In this document: piece after piece, positions 18,153 to 27,095 of the stretch
How positions within the stretch are numbered: the stretch's first letter is position 1
Layout: the number at the start of each line of letters is the position of its first letter
Notes under the pieces: model-generated
The model's input: only the letters and a program-made list of their open reading frames with translations
What the model was told of the DNA's origin: nothing
Database searches by the model: none
Assembly: GCF_016802865.1 (NCBI RefSeq)
Contig: NZ_JAEVHM010000003.1
Location: 1 to 64,000 of the forward strand
Direction: 5' to 3'
Length of the DNA: 64,000 nt
DNA from: Micromonospora parastrephiae
GTDB taxonomy: Bacteria; Actinomycetota; Actinomycetes; Mycobacteriales; Micromonosporaceae
Position numbers and translations under genes: made by a program

Positions 18153-18616
18153 CCGTGCCCGACTGTCTACCCGGGTTCGAGCCCCTCGCCGGGCCGGTTC
18201 GCCCGGGCGTCGTTCTCGGGGTCATTGGCCATGACATCCACGTCGTCGCCAACCGCATCCTGGAGATCGGCCTGAGTGAGACCGGCATGCGGCCCTACAA
18301 TCTCGGCACGTCCAACACCATTGACGACTTTGTCGACGCCGCGGCGGAGACCGGCGCGCGGGCGGTCCTGGTCTCCTCGCTCAACGGCGAGGGGGAGGTC
18401 GCTTGCGCAGGTGCTGGTGACCGTTTCGACGCGGCGGGCCTGGGCCACGTGCTCCGCTACGCCGGCGGCAATCTCGTGGTGGGCAGTCGGCCCACCGCGG
18501 AGGTCGAGCGGGTCTTCCTCGGCTACGGTTTCCACCGGGTGTTTCACCAATCGGTCAGCTTCGCGCCCGTCTTTGCCGCACTCCGCGCGGACCTGCTGCA
18601 GGCCGCCGATGGCTGA
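18149..18616 (+). CDS. glmS: Glutamate mutase, cobalamin-binding S subunit
   Basis: A 155-residue B12-binding Rossmann protein. LGVIGHDIHVVANRILEIGL aligns with the base-off D-x-H-x-x-G motif of methylaspartate mutase S; here the last glycine appears to be alanine. VSSLNGEGEVACAG and GGNLVVGS match later cofactor-binding loops. With GlmE it rearranges L-glutamate to (2S,3S)-3-methylaspartate using adenosylcobalamin. It starts at TTG 18149, overlapping the radical SAM stop (TTGA), and overlaps glmE by 8 bp. Confidence 0.9.
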   Translation: MTVPDCLPGFEPLAGPVRPGVVLGVIGHDIHVVANRILEIGLSETGMRPYNLGTSNTIDDFVDAAAETGARAVLVSSLNGEGEVACAGAGDRFDAAGLGHVLRYAGGNLVVGSRPTAEVERVFLGYGFHRVFHQSVSFAPVFAALRADLLQAADG

Positions 18617-20036
18617 CCCGCAGCTCGCCGCCGGAGCTGGACACGTCGACGATCGCTGGGACCTCGCCGCGGAGCGTTCCCGGTTGTTGTACGAGGCGCG
18701 CGACGTCGTGGCCGTCGAGCTCGCCGAGTCGGCCGCGTTCCTCGCCGGGCTGGCTCCCGACCGGTTCGCCTCGGTCGCCTACCGGGCCCGTCCCGGTCGA
18801 CCCTTCGTTCAACCTCGAGGCGGAGTCCCCGACCTAGCCCAGCAGCGGTTGCTCACCCAGGCGCTCGACGCTGCGGGCGCTGACTTCCTGCCGCTCACGG
18901 TCGACAGCGTGACGCGGCACAACGATTACGCGGAGGCCGCACGATTGCTCGAGGTCGGCCGGCGGGAGGGTCGTGACCTGCTCAACGGGTACCCGCTGGT
19001 GTGTCACGGTGTCGAAGCCACTCGTGGGCTGTACGAGGGGATCGCCCGTCCTGTCAGTCTGCGGCACGGCACGCCCGACGCACGCCTGCTCGTCGAGGTC
19101 GCGCTGGCGTCAGGAATCGCCGAGATCGAAGGCGGCGGACTGTCGTACACGCTGCCGTATTCCAAAAACTTCCCGCTGGATCGAGCCCTGTCGCACTGGC
19201 AGTACGTCGACCGGCTGTGCGCACAGGTGGGTCCGACCGACCGGCCGGTGCACCGCGAGTCCTTCGGCCCGCTCACTGCGACTCTCGTCCCACCGGTGAT
19301 CACGATCGCAGTGCAGGTCTGTGAGCTCGTGCTGGCCGCTGAGCAGGGCGTCCGGTCCTTCGCCGTCAGTTTCGGCCAGTCCGGCAACCTCGAACAGGAC
19401 CTTGCGACCGCCGACGTGCTGCGCGACCAGTCGCATCGCTGGCTGGCCCACCTCGGTCTCGGCCCGGTGGAGCTGCGGCTGGTCTATCACCAGTGGATGG
19501 GGGCCTTCCCGGTCGAACCGGAGCTCGCCTGGCAACTGATCGCCGTGGCCTCGACGATCAGCGCTCTGGTCGCCGCCGACAAGGTAGTGATCAAAACCCC
19601 GAGCGAGGCGCTGGGCATTCCGTCGCCCGAGAGCAACGCCCGGTCGGTGCGCGCAGTCCAGTACGTTCTGGACATGCTGGCCGCGCCGAGCGTACTGCGT
19701 AGCGACGCCGTCTCCGCTGAGGCGGATCTGATCGGGCAGGAGGTCGACAGCGTGCTGGGGCGCGTGTTCGACCATCCTTCGGCCTCGCTGGTCGCGGCGG
19801 TGCACCGAGCAGTGCTCGACGGCACCCTCGACGTACCGTTCGCCCCGCACGAGGCCAACGCGGGACGGCTGGTGTGCGGGCGTAGCGCCGACCGTCGCAT
19901 CCGGATCGTCACGCCAGGTGCGGTGCCGATCGGTGCGGCGCAACTACGCCGCGAGCGGGAGCTGTTCGAAGGCACCGCACCCGACGACCGACCGCTCTGG
20001 GAACGTCTCCTGCACGACGTCCGGATGCTGGCATGA
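18609..20036 (+). CDS. glmE: Glutamate mutase, catalytic E subunit
   Basis: A 475-residue TIM-barrel subunit of methylaspartate mutase: LLNGYPLVCHGVEATRGLYEGI, SLRHGTPDARLLVEVALASG, EGGGLSYTLPYSKNFPLDRAL, VSFGQSGNLEQDLATADVLR and DKVVIKTPSEALGIPSPESN are characteristic. It pairs with the S subunit directly upstream. The product, 3-methylaspartate, is used in friulimicin-type peptides and as a source of 3-aminoisobutyrate in vicenistatin. Its presence beside free ACPs and a VinO-like decarboxylase is the strongest clue to the chemistry of cluster 1. The stop overlaps glmL as ATGA. Confidence 0.93.
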   Translation: MADPQLAAGAGHVDDRWDLAAERSRLLYEARDVVAVELAESAAFLAGLAPDRFASVAYRARPGRPFVQPRGGVPDLAQQRLLTQALDAAGADFLPLTVDSVTRHNDYAEAARLLEVGRREGRDLLNGYPLVCHGVEATRGLYEGIARPVSLRHGTPDARLLVEVALASGIAEIEGGGLSYTLPYSKNFPLDRALSHWQYVDRLCAQVGPTDRPVHRESFGPLTATLVPPVITIAVQVCELVLAAEQGVRSFAVSFGQSGNLEQDLATADVLRDQSHRWLAHLGLGPVELRLVYHQWMGAFPVEPELAWQLIAVASTISALVAADKVVIKTPSEALGIPSPESNARSVRAVQYVLDMLAAPSVLRSDAVSAEADLIGQEVDSVLGRVFDHPSASLVAAVHRAVLDGTLDVPFAPHEANAGRLVCGRSADRRIRIVTPGAVPIGAAQLRRERELFEGTAPDDRPLWERLLHDVRMLA

Positions 20037-21315
20037 GCTCTGTGCGACTCGTGGACGTCGGCAGCACCGTCATCAAAATCTGCACAAGCACAACCACGCA
20101 CGGCGTCGGCCCGGTGACGCGGATTCCGCGCGACCCGCAGCGCGCTCCCGGCCGGCAGGTGCTCGACCTGGTCGCCGCGAGCGGCGACGCGGACCTGCCC
20201 ATGCGGGCCTGCAGCTCGGCCAACGGCGGACTGCGGGTCGGAGTTGTGGGCCTGACCTACCGGCACAGCGTCCGCGCCGCGGTCGCGGCGGTCGCTGACG
20301 GCGGCGGCAACCTCGTTTACCGGCAGACGCTCGGTGAGCCGGCTCCGGCGATCCAGCCGGTGGACGCCTTGGTCGTGGCCGGCGGCGTCGACGGCTCGGA
20401 TCTAGCCCCTCTGCGCGCGGCCGTGCAGCGATTCAATCTCGACGCCTACCCGCACGATGTGCTCATCTGGGCAGGGGCGGACGACCCCGCCAGCACCCGG
20501 TGCCTGTCGCCGGCGATCCAGGTTCCGAATGTCCTCGACCGTGCGCTGCGCCCGGCGACGTCAGGGCTCGCAGGCGCCGTACGCGATCTCTATCTCAGCG
20601 ATCTCGTCGACCGCAAGGGCCTCGCCGACCTCGCCGCCGCCGTCAGCGGCCCGATCGAGCCGACTCCCGTCGTCGTCGGAGCCGGCGTCACTGCCCTGGT
20701 CACCGACCCGCTCGTCCGTGCCCTCGCGCCCGGGCTCGCCGAACCGATGGTCGTCGTCGACGTCGGCGCGCGACGACCGACGTGTTCGTCAGCCCCGAAC
20801 TACGGGCCGACACGGTCAGCCGCGCCGGATGCCAAAGCCCGGTCGTGCGCCGTGTGTTCACCGATCTTGGTGTGGCTGCGTCACGAGCCGGGTTGCTGCG
20901 CCGGGCCCGTCACCAGCAAGTCGTCTTCGATCTGATCGCCGCGCTGCGGCCCCGCGACGCCCGCCCGCTCTACTCCGCGCTGTCGGGCGGCGACGCCTGC
21001 GCCCTGCCGAGGGCCGACGCGGTACTCGCCTGTGTGTTCCTCGCCTTGCGAGCGGTGACCGACACCACGGGTCCGGACGCGGTGCACCTCGACCGCGCGC
21101 TCGGCTTCCTGGTGACCGGGGGCGCGATCCTCGGGGACCCGGCTGACCGCGGCGACAACGTGGGGGGCAGTTCAGCCGACCACGGCGGGTCGATCATCGA
21201 CGATGACCTACTCGGCCGAGTAATCTCGGCGGCCTGCCGGCGCACCCGGTCGGCGACGGTCGCGGTCGACACCGGCTATCAACTGTGGGCCCACGGCCTG
21301 AGGAGTTGCCGATGA
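20033..21315 (+). CDS. glmL: Glutamate mutase L protein (MutL/GlmL), frame broken near 20770
   Basis: The first ~245 residues (SSVRLVDVGSTVIKICTS, the ASKHA-type phosphate loop) read in one frame to VVDVGA. The remainder (TTDVFVSPELRADTVSR ... VDTGYQLWAHG) is in another. One extra G in the GGCGCGCGACG stretch near 20770 restores VVDVGAATTDVF, the second ATPase motif, giving about 427 aa. MutL is usually encoded with the mutase and is thought to help assemble or reactivate it. The lesion looks like a base dropped in sequencing. The end overlaps the next start by ATGA. Confidence 0.85.
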
Positions 21316-22442
21316 CCGCCGCTGACTCGTGGTTCACCGATCCGCTCGGCGGCTCGAGCGACGCGGAGTGGGACGAGTTGGCCGGCAGCCACTTCTACTG
21401 CTCGGCGTACTGGCTCCGGTTGTGTGCCTTGGAATCGGCCACCGGCGGCGGTGTCCGGGTGGAGGTTGACGGCGGTGGGCGAGCCGCCGTGCCGGTGGCC
21501 AGGGTGGGCTTCGATCCGCACCCCAATGTCAATTGGAACTACCGGCTCGACCAGGCGGGACTGCCCCGGATTGCGCCGCACGGCATCGCCGTCGCTCAGA
21601 TCCGCGGGTACCTCACCCACCTGCTGACGACGCCGGGGACCGACCGCGTAGCGGCGGCGGCTGCCGTTCTGGCCGCCGTCCGAGCAGCCCGGACGGATCT
21701 CGACGATGGCGTCCGCGTCGGCCTCTACCTAACCTCTCCCGATGTCGAGGTGTTCCGCGCCGCCGGGGTAGAAGCAGTCCCGGTCGCGTTGTCTTTGGAT
21801 GCCACCGTCCCGATCCCGGGTAGCCGTGCGGCCTGGCTGGCGGCGATGACCGGCCACCGGTCTCGACGCATCCGCAGTGAGGTCCGTAGGTTCGAGGCCG
21901 CGGGGTACCAGGTCAGCCGTCACCGGCTCGACGAGGTGTACGCCGACGTCGGCCGTCTCGCTGCGCAGGTCCAGCACCGCTACGGCTTCGACATCGACGT
22001 CGACGCGCTGGTGGAGGGGTTCCGTCAGCACGGGTCGTTCGCACGAGAGCGAGCCCAGGTCCTGCTGTGCCGACTCGACGGCCTCGCCGTGGCCTGCAGC
22101 GTCTTCTATCGCGACGGCGACACGGTCTACCTGCGCGCGGCAGGGTTCGACTACCAGAAAGTCGGGCGGTCCGGCGAATACACGGCGCTGGTCTTCTGGC
22201 TTCCCAGCGGGTTGCCGGGCGTCCGCAAACTCCACTTGGGCGGGGGTTCGCCGGAGGCCAAGGCACTACGGGGTGCGCGACTGACGGCGTTGTGGCTGCT
22301 CGACCTGTCTGAGAACAGTGCGCTCATCGCCCACGAAAAGCTCCTCCGCGAGCACAACCGCCGGCGCTACGAGGGCCTGCTCGAGGGCCCGGCAGCAGTG
22401 GCGGCCGCGCTGGAACCGGCCGAATGGGAGGCCTACATATGA
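21312..22442 (+). CDS. FemAB/GNAT-like transferase
   Basis: A 376-residue protein with the double-GNAT organisation of FemAB-like and BioF2-like transferases: HFYCSAYWLRLCAL at the N-terminus, TGHRSRRIRSEVRRFEAAGYQV in the middle, then LDGLAVACSVFYRDGDTVYLRAAGFD and LHLGGGSPEAKALRGAR. Family members add amino acids from aminoacyl-tRNA or acyl groups from CoA to amines. Here it might form an amide with the beta-amino acid unit. It is preceded by GAGGAG and coupled by ATGA to both neighbours. Confidence 0.7.
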   Translation: MTAADSWFTDPLGGSSDAEWDELAGSHFYCSAYWLRLCALESATGGGVRVEVDGGGRAAVPVARVGFDPHPNVNWNYRLDQAGLPRIAPHGIAVAQIRGYLTHLLTTPGTDRVAAAAAVLAAVRAARTDLDDGVRVGLYLTSPDVEVFRAAGVEAVPVALSLDATVPIPGSRAAWLAAMTGHRSRRIRSEVRRFEAAGYQVSRHRLDEVYADVGRLAAQVQHRYGFDIDVDALVEGFRQHGSFARERAQVLLCRLDGLAVACSVFYRDGDTVYLRAAGFDYQKVGRSGEYTALVFWLPSGLPGVRKLHLGGGSPEAKALRGARLTALWLLDLSENSALIAHEKLLREHNRRRYEGLLEGPAAVAAALEPAEWEAYI

Positions 22443-24010
22443 GGGCCGAATTCACCATCTCCGAGCTCAGCGCGGCTGCGGCCGCGCAATTCGGCGACGC
22501 CGTGGCCGTCAGCGACGGCAGGTGCTCGTTGACCTTCGCGGATCTTCACCGGGCCGCCTTGGCGACGGCCGCGCTGCTGGTCGAGGCCGGCGTGCGCCCG
22601 GGTGACCGTGTCGGCATCTGTATGGACAAGACGGTGGCACAGGTCGTGATCACGCTCGCCGTCCCGTGCGCGGGTGCGATCCTGGTTCCGATCCTGCCGG
22701 CCCTGAAGGCCGACAACATCGCCCACCTGGTTGCGGATTCCGGCATGGTAGCGGCCGTGTGCGACGACAACCGTCGCGGCGAGCTGACGAGCGGCGCCCC
22801 GCAGCTGACATTGTGGACGGCAGGTCAATTGTGGGACGGCACGGTGGCCCGCGAGCCGGCGCCGCCGGCGATCCCGCGCATCGGCAGCGACGTCGCCGGA
22901 ATCATCTACTCGTCGGGCTCCACCGGCCGTCCCAAGGGCATCATGATCAGTCACCGCAACGTGGTGGACGGCGCTCACATCACCGCCCGCTATCTAGGGA
23001 CCCGCCGCGACGACCGGATCGGCTCGGTGCTGTCGCTGAACTTCGACTACGGCCTGAACCAGCTGTGGCAGAGCCTGCTCACCGGTGCCCGGTTGTGCCT
23101 GCACACGCTCATCCTGCCGGGCGACCTGTTCCGGTTCGTCGAGTCCGAGCGGATCACCGTGCTACCGGTCATGCCCGCCATCGTTACGCGCATGTTCGAC
23201 CCGAGGGTGTTGCGGCGCTGGCCCGAGCAGAACCTGAGCTCGGTCCGTACCGTTACCACGTCCGGCGGGCCCGTGTCGCGGACCATGGCGGATCAGCTGC
23301 GCCGGGCCTTCACCGAGGCGGAACTGTTCCTCATGTACGGCCTAACCGAGGCGTTCCGGTCGACGTACCTCGAGCCGGCGCAACTCGACAAGCGGTTCGG
23401 GTCGATCGGTCGGGCCATCCCCGACGTACAGATCCTCGTCCTCGATCCGGCCGGCCGCGAGGTCGGACCGGGCGAGCCGGGCGAGCTCGTCCATCGTGGC
23501 GGGTGCATCGCGAAGGGGTACTGGAACGCGCCGGAGGCCACTCGGGACCGGTTCCGCACTCTCCCGGAATTTCCTGGTGAGACAGTCGTTTTCAGCGGCG
23601 ACATCGTCACGCGTGACGACGAGGGTTTCCTGTGGTTCGTCGGCCGTCGCGACGCGATGATCAAGACGTCCGGCTTCCGGGTCAGCCCGGCCGAGGTCGA
23701 GGAGGTGGCCAACCAATTCGCCGGGGTGCAGTCGAGCGTCGCGTTCGGCGTGGCCAACATCGAGATCGGTGCCGACATCGCCCTGGCCTACGTCGTCGAC
23801 GCGGCACCCGGAACCCCCGGGGAGACGGTGGACGAGGCGGAGTTCCGGCACTTCCTCCGGCGGCGGTTGCCGGGTCACATGGTGCCCCGTTACCTGGTGT
23901 CGCAGCCGTCATTTCCGGTCACCGGAAACCAGGGAAAGATCGACCGCCGCTCTGTGCGCGACACCGTGTTGGAGGTTCTGGCTCTACCGGCACGGAGCAC
24001 CGAGGTGTAG
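22439..24010 (+). CDS. AMP-forming acyl-CoA/ACP ligase
   Basis: A 523-residue adenylate-forming enzyme: IIYSSGSTGRPKGIMIS at 155-171, YGLTEAFRSTYLEP, GELVHRGGCIAKGYW, VVFSGDIVTRDDEGFLWFVGRRDAMIKTSGFRVSPAEVEEV and the terminal lysine in GNQGKIDRR. It resembles fatty-acyl-type ligases more than NRPS A domains. A second ligase alongside the one at 3.7-5.2 kb fits two ACPs and two building blocks. It is the last gene of the plus operon; ATG 22439 overlaps the upstream stop. Confidence 0.9.
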   Translation: MRAEFTISELSAAAAAQFGDAVAVSDGRCSLTFADLHRAALATAALLVEAGVRPGDRVGICMDKTVAQVVITLAVPCAGAILVPILPALKADNIAHLVADSGMVAAVCDDNRRGELTSGAPQLTLWTAGQLWDGTVAREPAPPAIPRIGSDVAGIIYSSGSTGRPKGIMISHRNVVDGAHITARYLGTRRDDRIGSVLSLNFDYGLNQLWQSLLTGARLCLHTLILPGDLFRFVESERITVLPVMPAIVTRMFDPRVLRRWPEQNLSSVRTVTTSGGPVSRTMADQLRRAFTEAELFLMYGLTEAFRSTYLEPAQLDKRFGSIGRAIPDVQILVLDPAGREVGPGEPGELVHRGGCIAKGYWNAPEATRDRFRTLPEFPGETVVFSGDIVTRDDEGFLWFVGRRDAMIKTSGFRVSPAEVEEVANQFAGVQSSVAFGVANIEIGADIALAYVVDAAPGTPGETVDEAEFRHFLRRRLPGHMVPRYLVSQPSFPVTGNQGKIDRRSVRDTVLEVLALPARSTEV

Positions 24011-24063
24011 GAAATCCCGGTCGCAAACGGTCGTGTTCGGCTGAACTGATCTGCCCGTCGTTG

Positions 24064-24201
24064 TCCCAGCCCAGGACCACAGCTCGAGCACACGAAACCC
24101 GGTTTGCGACCGGCGGTCGGCCGCGGTGACCCGCGTTGGCACCGGTTCACCCCGGTTGGCATCCGCTGGAGAGCACACACCGCGCACATCACCGAAGATC
24201 A
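24064..24201. repeat. Direct repeat, right copy (~138 bp)
   Basis: Second copy of the repeat at 461-597, same orientation, differing by a few substitutions and a one-base indel. It starts 53 bp after the last gene of cluster 1. The rest of the gap, 24202-24449, holds no gene, repeat or hairpin that I can see. Confidence 0.9.
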
Positions 24202-24449
24202 CCGACGTCCGCCCGACGACCGCGGGCCGCCGCCATCGGCGAACCTCGGAGCGCCAGCCCGGGGGCAACGTGGACCCACCGTGAGGCCGGCTGCGAAGTC
24301 CCCACCAGCGTCGGCAATACCCGATGTGAGCGGGTCGGCCATGCGACCGGGCAGCGGGCTGCGGTCATCCCCGCGAGCACGCCGCAGGCTGAGGTCGAAG
24401 ACTTTCCGCTCTACGAAGTCTGCCGTTTCAAGGTGAGTTGCCGTTGGCG

Positions 24450-24977
24450 TCATCGACCCCGGATCCACTGCAGTACGTCATGCGGGTGACTGCCCGGGTC
24501 CTCGATCGGGTGGAACACCTGCGCGATCCTGCCCTGCTCGACTACCAGGGTCTGCCGGCGGAGCATCGTGCTTCCGGCCACGGTGAAGGTGGGTAGACGC
24601 AGCGCCCGGGTAAATTCCAGATCCTCGTCACTCACCAACGGAAACGGCAGACGCAGCCGCGCCACAGCCGCCTGCTGCTCCTTCCGGGACTGGGTCGAGA
24701 CGCCTATGATCTCCGCGTCCGACGCGGCGAAGTCGCGGTCGAGGTCGCGGAATCGACAGGACTCAGCGGTGCAGCCAACCGCACCGGGGATCGTGGCCCA
24801 AGACTCGGGCATTTGGATGTCCGGTGAACTGATCCTGGGATAGCCATACAGCACGAGGTAGCGGCTGCCTTTCGGTGCCCGGTCGACGGCCAGCCGGCCG
24901 CCGCTGGTTGCCGGCAAGGAAAGGCCGGGCAGCACGGTACCGACCACCGCGACGCTCTCGGTCACGTCCTGCTCCAT
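24450..24977 (-). CDS. Peroxiredoxin / AhpC-TSA-like redox protein
   Basis: A 175-residue thioredoxin-fold protein: LPGLSLPATSGGRLAVD, LVLYGYPRISSPDIQMPESWATIPGAVGCTAESCRFRD, EIIGVSTQS, FPLVSDEDLEFTRALRLPTF and FHPIEDPGSHPHDVL. A cysteine pair C-x4-C (GCTAESC) sits after the usual peroxidatic position, as in atypical thiol peroxidases. ATG 24977 follows CGGAGGTTGAG. It stands alone between the repeat and cluster 2. A link to either cluster is uncertain. Confidence 0.8.
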   Translation of the reverse strand: MEQDVTESVAVVGTVLPGLSLPATSGGRLAVDRAPKGSRYLVLYGYPRISSPDIQMPESWATIPGAVGCTAESCRFRDLDRDFAASDAEIIGVSTQSRKEQQAAVARLRLPFPLVSDEDLEFTRALRLPTFTVAGSTMLRRQTLVVEQGRIAQVFHPIEDPGSHPHDVLQWIRGR

Positions 24978-25226
24978 GCTCAACCTCCGGATCGGCTGTC
25001 GCCGCCGCTCGTCGATGCGCCGGTGCGCCTGGAGACCACGCAGCGGCACCTTCAGGTCCACCGTGTACACGTTCCTCGTCCACGGGCCGGACACGATGGC
25101 CGCGCCGCCAATCCTACGGACGCGTCGACGAGCGAGTCGACCGCACCGCCGCCTTCCCGGCTTCTTGCGGAACAACCGTCATCGATATGGCGTGATTCTC
25201 ACCACAGACCGATATTTCGACCCATA

Positions 25227-25255
25227 TTGACAGCGCTTGTTAGCATCCTTACACT
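25227..25255 (+). promoter_or_regulatory. Sigma-70-type promoter for the kinase-like gene
   Basis: TTGACA (25227-25232), a 17-base spacer and TACACT (25250-25255) closely match the housekeeping consensus, in an AT-richer stretch. It would give a leader of about 75 nt before the ATG at 25336. The rest of the gap from 24978 holds no other feature that I can support. Confidence 0.7.
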
Positions 25256-25335
25256 TCAGTGAATGTTCTTCCGATATCGAAGTGGTCCTTCCAGGGCGGC
25301 GCGAGCATCGGTACGGAATAGGCGAGGAGCCCAAC

Positions 25336-25959
25336 ATGACCTGGTCGAATCCCGGATTCTTCGTGGCCGTTTGCGGCATCGACGGCAGTGGCAAGACCAC
25401 CCAGGTGGGGTTCCTGGAGAGCAAGCTCGCGGAACGGGGAGAAGTCGTACGGACCCGGCAACCGACGGATCTATATCGCCAGGACCCCATGGTCCGCACC
25501 GTCCTCGACATGGAGCAGGATGATGAGTCCGTGCTTCCCGAGATCGGCCTGCTGGCGGCTTTCGACCGTTATCGACACGTGCGCGAGGTGGTAAAGCCCG
25601 CGTTGCGCGCCGGGAAGGCGGTGGTCACGGATCGATACGTCTACACCGGGTTCGCCTACATGTTGGCTCGCGGAATGACCATCGAATGGTTGACTACGAT
25701 CTATCAGTATCTCCCCGCGCCGGATCTCACCATCTTCCTCGACGTGCCTCCGGAACTGGCGATCGAGCGAATCATCATGCGCGACGGTTCTTCCAAGAAA
25801 CGGGAGGAACTCGATCTGGAGCGGATGCGTGCCGTTCGCGCCAACTTTCTCAACCACCCGTGGGGCGATGTCAATTACCACGTGTTGGACGGTACGGCTC
25901 CACAGGAAGAGGTTCGGGCGGGGATCAATAAACTGGTCGATGCCTTCGACCCCCGTTAG
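25336..25959 (+). CDS. Thymidylate-kinase-like P-loop kinase
   Basis: A 207-residue nucleoside-monophosphate kinase-fold protein: P-loop GIDGSGKTT at 14-22, TDRYVYTGFAYMLARG (the DR-Y/H motif), and LTIFLDVPPELAIERI followed by a basic lid. Real dTMP kinases share this plan at similar length. Its position next to nucleotidyltransferases and an RRE protein, convergent with their operon, suggests a specialised phosphorylation rather than dTTP supply. A resistance or housekeeping role cannot be excluded. GAGGAG precedes the ATG. Confidence 0.82.
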   Translation: MTWSNPGFFVAVCGIDGSGKTTQVGFLESKLAERGEVVRTRQPTDLYRQDPMVRTVLDMEQDDESVLPEIGLLAAFDRYRHVREVVKPALRAGKAVVTDRYVYTGFAYMLARGMTIEWLTTIYQYLPAPDLTIFLDVPPELAIERIIMRDGSSKKREELDLERMRAVRANFLNHPWGDVNYHVLDGTAPQEEVRAGINKLVDAFDPR

Positions 25960-25977
25960 GGGTCCCAGGAATCCTCA

Positions 25978-26283
25978 TCAACTCAAGTACTCCACGACCC
26001 CCGCGTGCACGAGCTCGTCGATCAGCTCGACGACATCGCCCACGATCCCCTCGGCAGGCATCTCGAAATCCTCGGCCACAAGCTCACTTATCCGCTCCAG
26101 ACTGCGCGATCCGTCGATGCAACGGAAGATGACCTCGGCAGTGTAGGAGAGGGTCAGCGGCTCACGGCCGCGGGCCTTGTCATGGTCAGGTCCGGCAACG
26201 ATCAGCCCACCGCCGACCCGGCGGAGACGCGCGTCAAGCCGCACGGAGGGAACTGCCGACGTCACGTCAACGCGGCTTGTCAT
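25978..26283 (-). CDS. PqqD-like RiPP recognition element protein
   Basis: A 101-residue protein whose second half follows the PqqD winged-helix pattern: LSYTAEVIFRCIDGSRSLERI, VAEDFEMPAEGIVGDVVELIDELVHAGVVEYL. PqqD-type proteins bind leader peptides and present them to modifying enzymes. Its presence is the main reason to read this operon as RiPP-related. It is the last gene of the minus operon and overlaps the nucleotidyltransferase by 17 bp. Confidence 0.82.
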   Translation of the reverse strand: MTSRVDVTSAVPSVRLDARLRRVGGGLIVAGPDHDKARGREPLTLSYTAEVIFRCIDGSRSLERISELVAEDFEMPAEGIVGDVVELIDELVHAGVVEYLS

Positions 26284-27070
26284 TGATATTTACCTCCATG
26301 GCGATCCGCTGACACAGACGTATCACGCTGGTGATCCAGGGCTTTGGTGAACGCTCGTCGAGGTCACGCATCGTCTCGATCGCCCAGTATTCGTCGAAAG
26401 TCAGCACGCTCTGGTCAGCGCTGCGGAAGCGGTTCGGACGCCACTTCGGCCTACGCCCCGGTTCGCCGTGTGCCGTCAGCAGGGCCTCGATCGACATCTC
26501 GAACGCCGTCCGCACCGCAAGAATGGCGTTGTGTACGTCATTCGCGGCCATTTGCCCGACCGCGTCCTCGATGAACGTATCGGACGTCTGCAACGCGTGA
26601 GTGACGAGAATAGGGATCATCGCCGACTCGCGCAGCGGCTCCAACACGTTCCGGTCGTACCACTCCTGACCGGAGATGGGCCGTGCGTGCAACAGCCTTT
26701 CGATCAAGTCACGCTGCCGCATGTCGACGTTGGCGCCGCCGGTGTCCCCGACCTCGTAACGACTCCAGGAGAACCGCTCGATGATCTGGCGAATCTGGCT
26801 CGTCCGCCAGTACTTCAAGTCCCATTGCACGCCCTCCACGACAAGACCGTCCACCCCCATCTCGGCGACATCCAGGTCGACGGCCTCGCTACTGGCACCC
26901 GGTGCCGAGGGTTGATCGGGCATTATTACGTAAAGGTCGACGTCACTCGTGGCGTTACCCCATCCGCGCGCCAAAGAACCGGCCGCGAAAGCGCAGAGAT
27001 GCGAATCCGGCAACAAGCCGCGCTCGTGTAGGACAGCGAGACCCTTCGTCAGATCCACCTGCACGGTCAT
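26267..27070 (-). CDS. Nucleotidyltransferase-fold protein 1
   Basis: A 267-residue protein with the minimal nucleotidyltransferase signature G31-S32 (AAGSLARGWGN) and D43-x-D45 (SDVDLY), followed by an all-helical region with NAILAVRTAFEMSIEALL and a closing FDEYWAIETMRDL. It is a paralogue of the protein at 29374-30150 and shares the same helical tail. Family members attach NMP to small molecules (antibiotic resistance) or proteins. In this operon the peptide is a candidate substrate. Confidence 0.82.
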   Translation of the reverse strand: MTVQVDLTKGLAVLHERGLLPDSHLCAFAAGSLARGWGNATSDVDLYVIMPDQPSAPGASSEAVDLDVAEMGVDGLVVEGVQWDLKYWRTSQIRQIIERFSWSRYEVGDTGGANVDMRQRDLIERLLHARPISGQEWYDRNVLEPLRESAMIPILVTHALQTSDTFIEDAVGQMAANDVHNAILAVRTAFEMSIEALLTAHGEPGRRPKWRPNRFRSADQSVLTFDEYWAIETMRDLDERSPKPWITSVIRLCQRIAMEVNINDKPR

Positions 27071-27095
27071 CGCTCCCTAATGGATGTCTGTGACG

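Noticed and set aside
2462..24010. Butirosin-type aminoglycoside cluster
   Set aside because: BtrH-, BtrK- and LLM-like genes are present, but there is no 2-deoxy-scyllo-inosose synthase, aminotransferase or glycosyltransferase.
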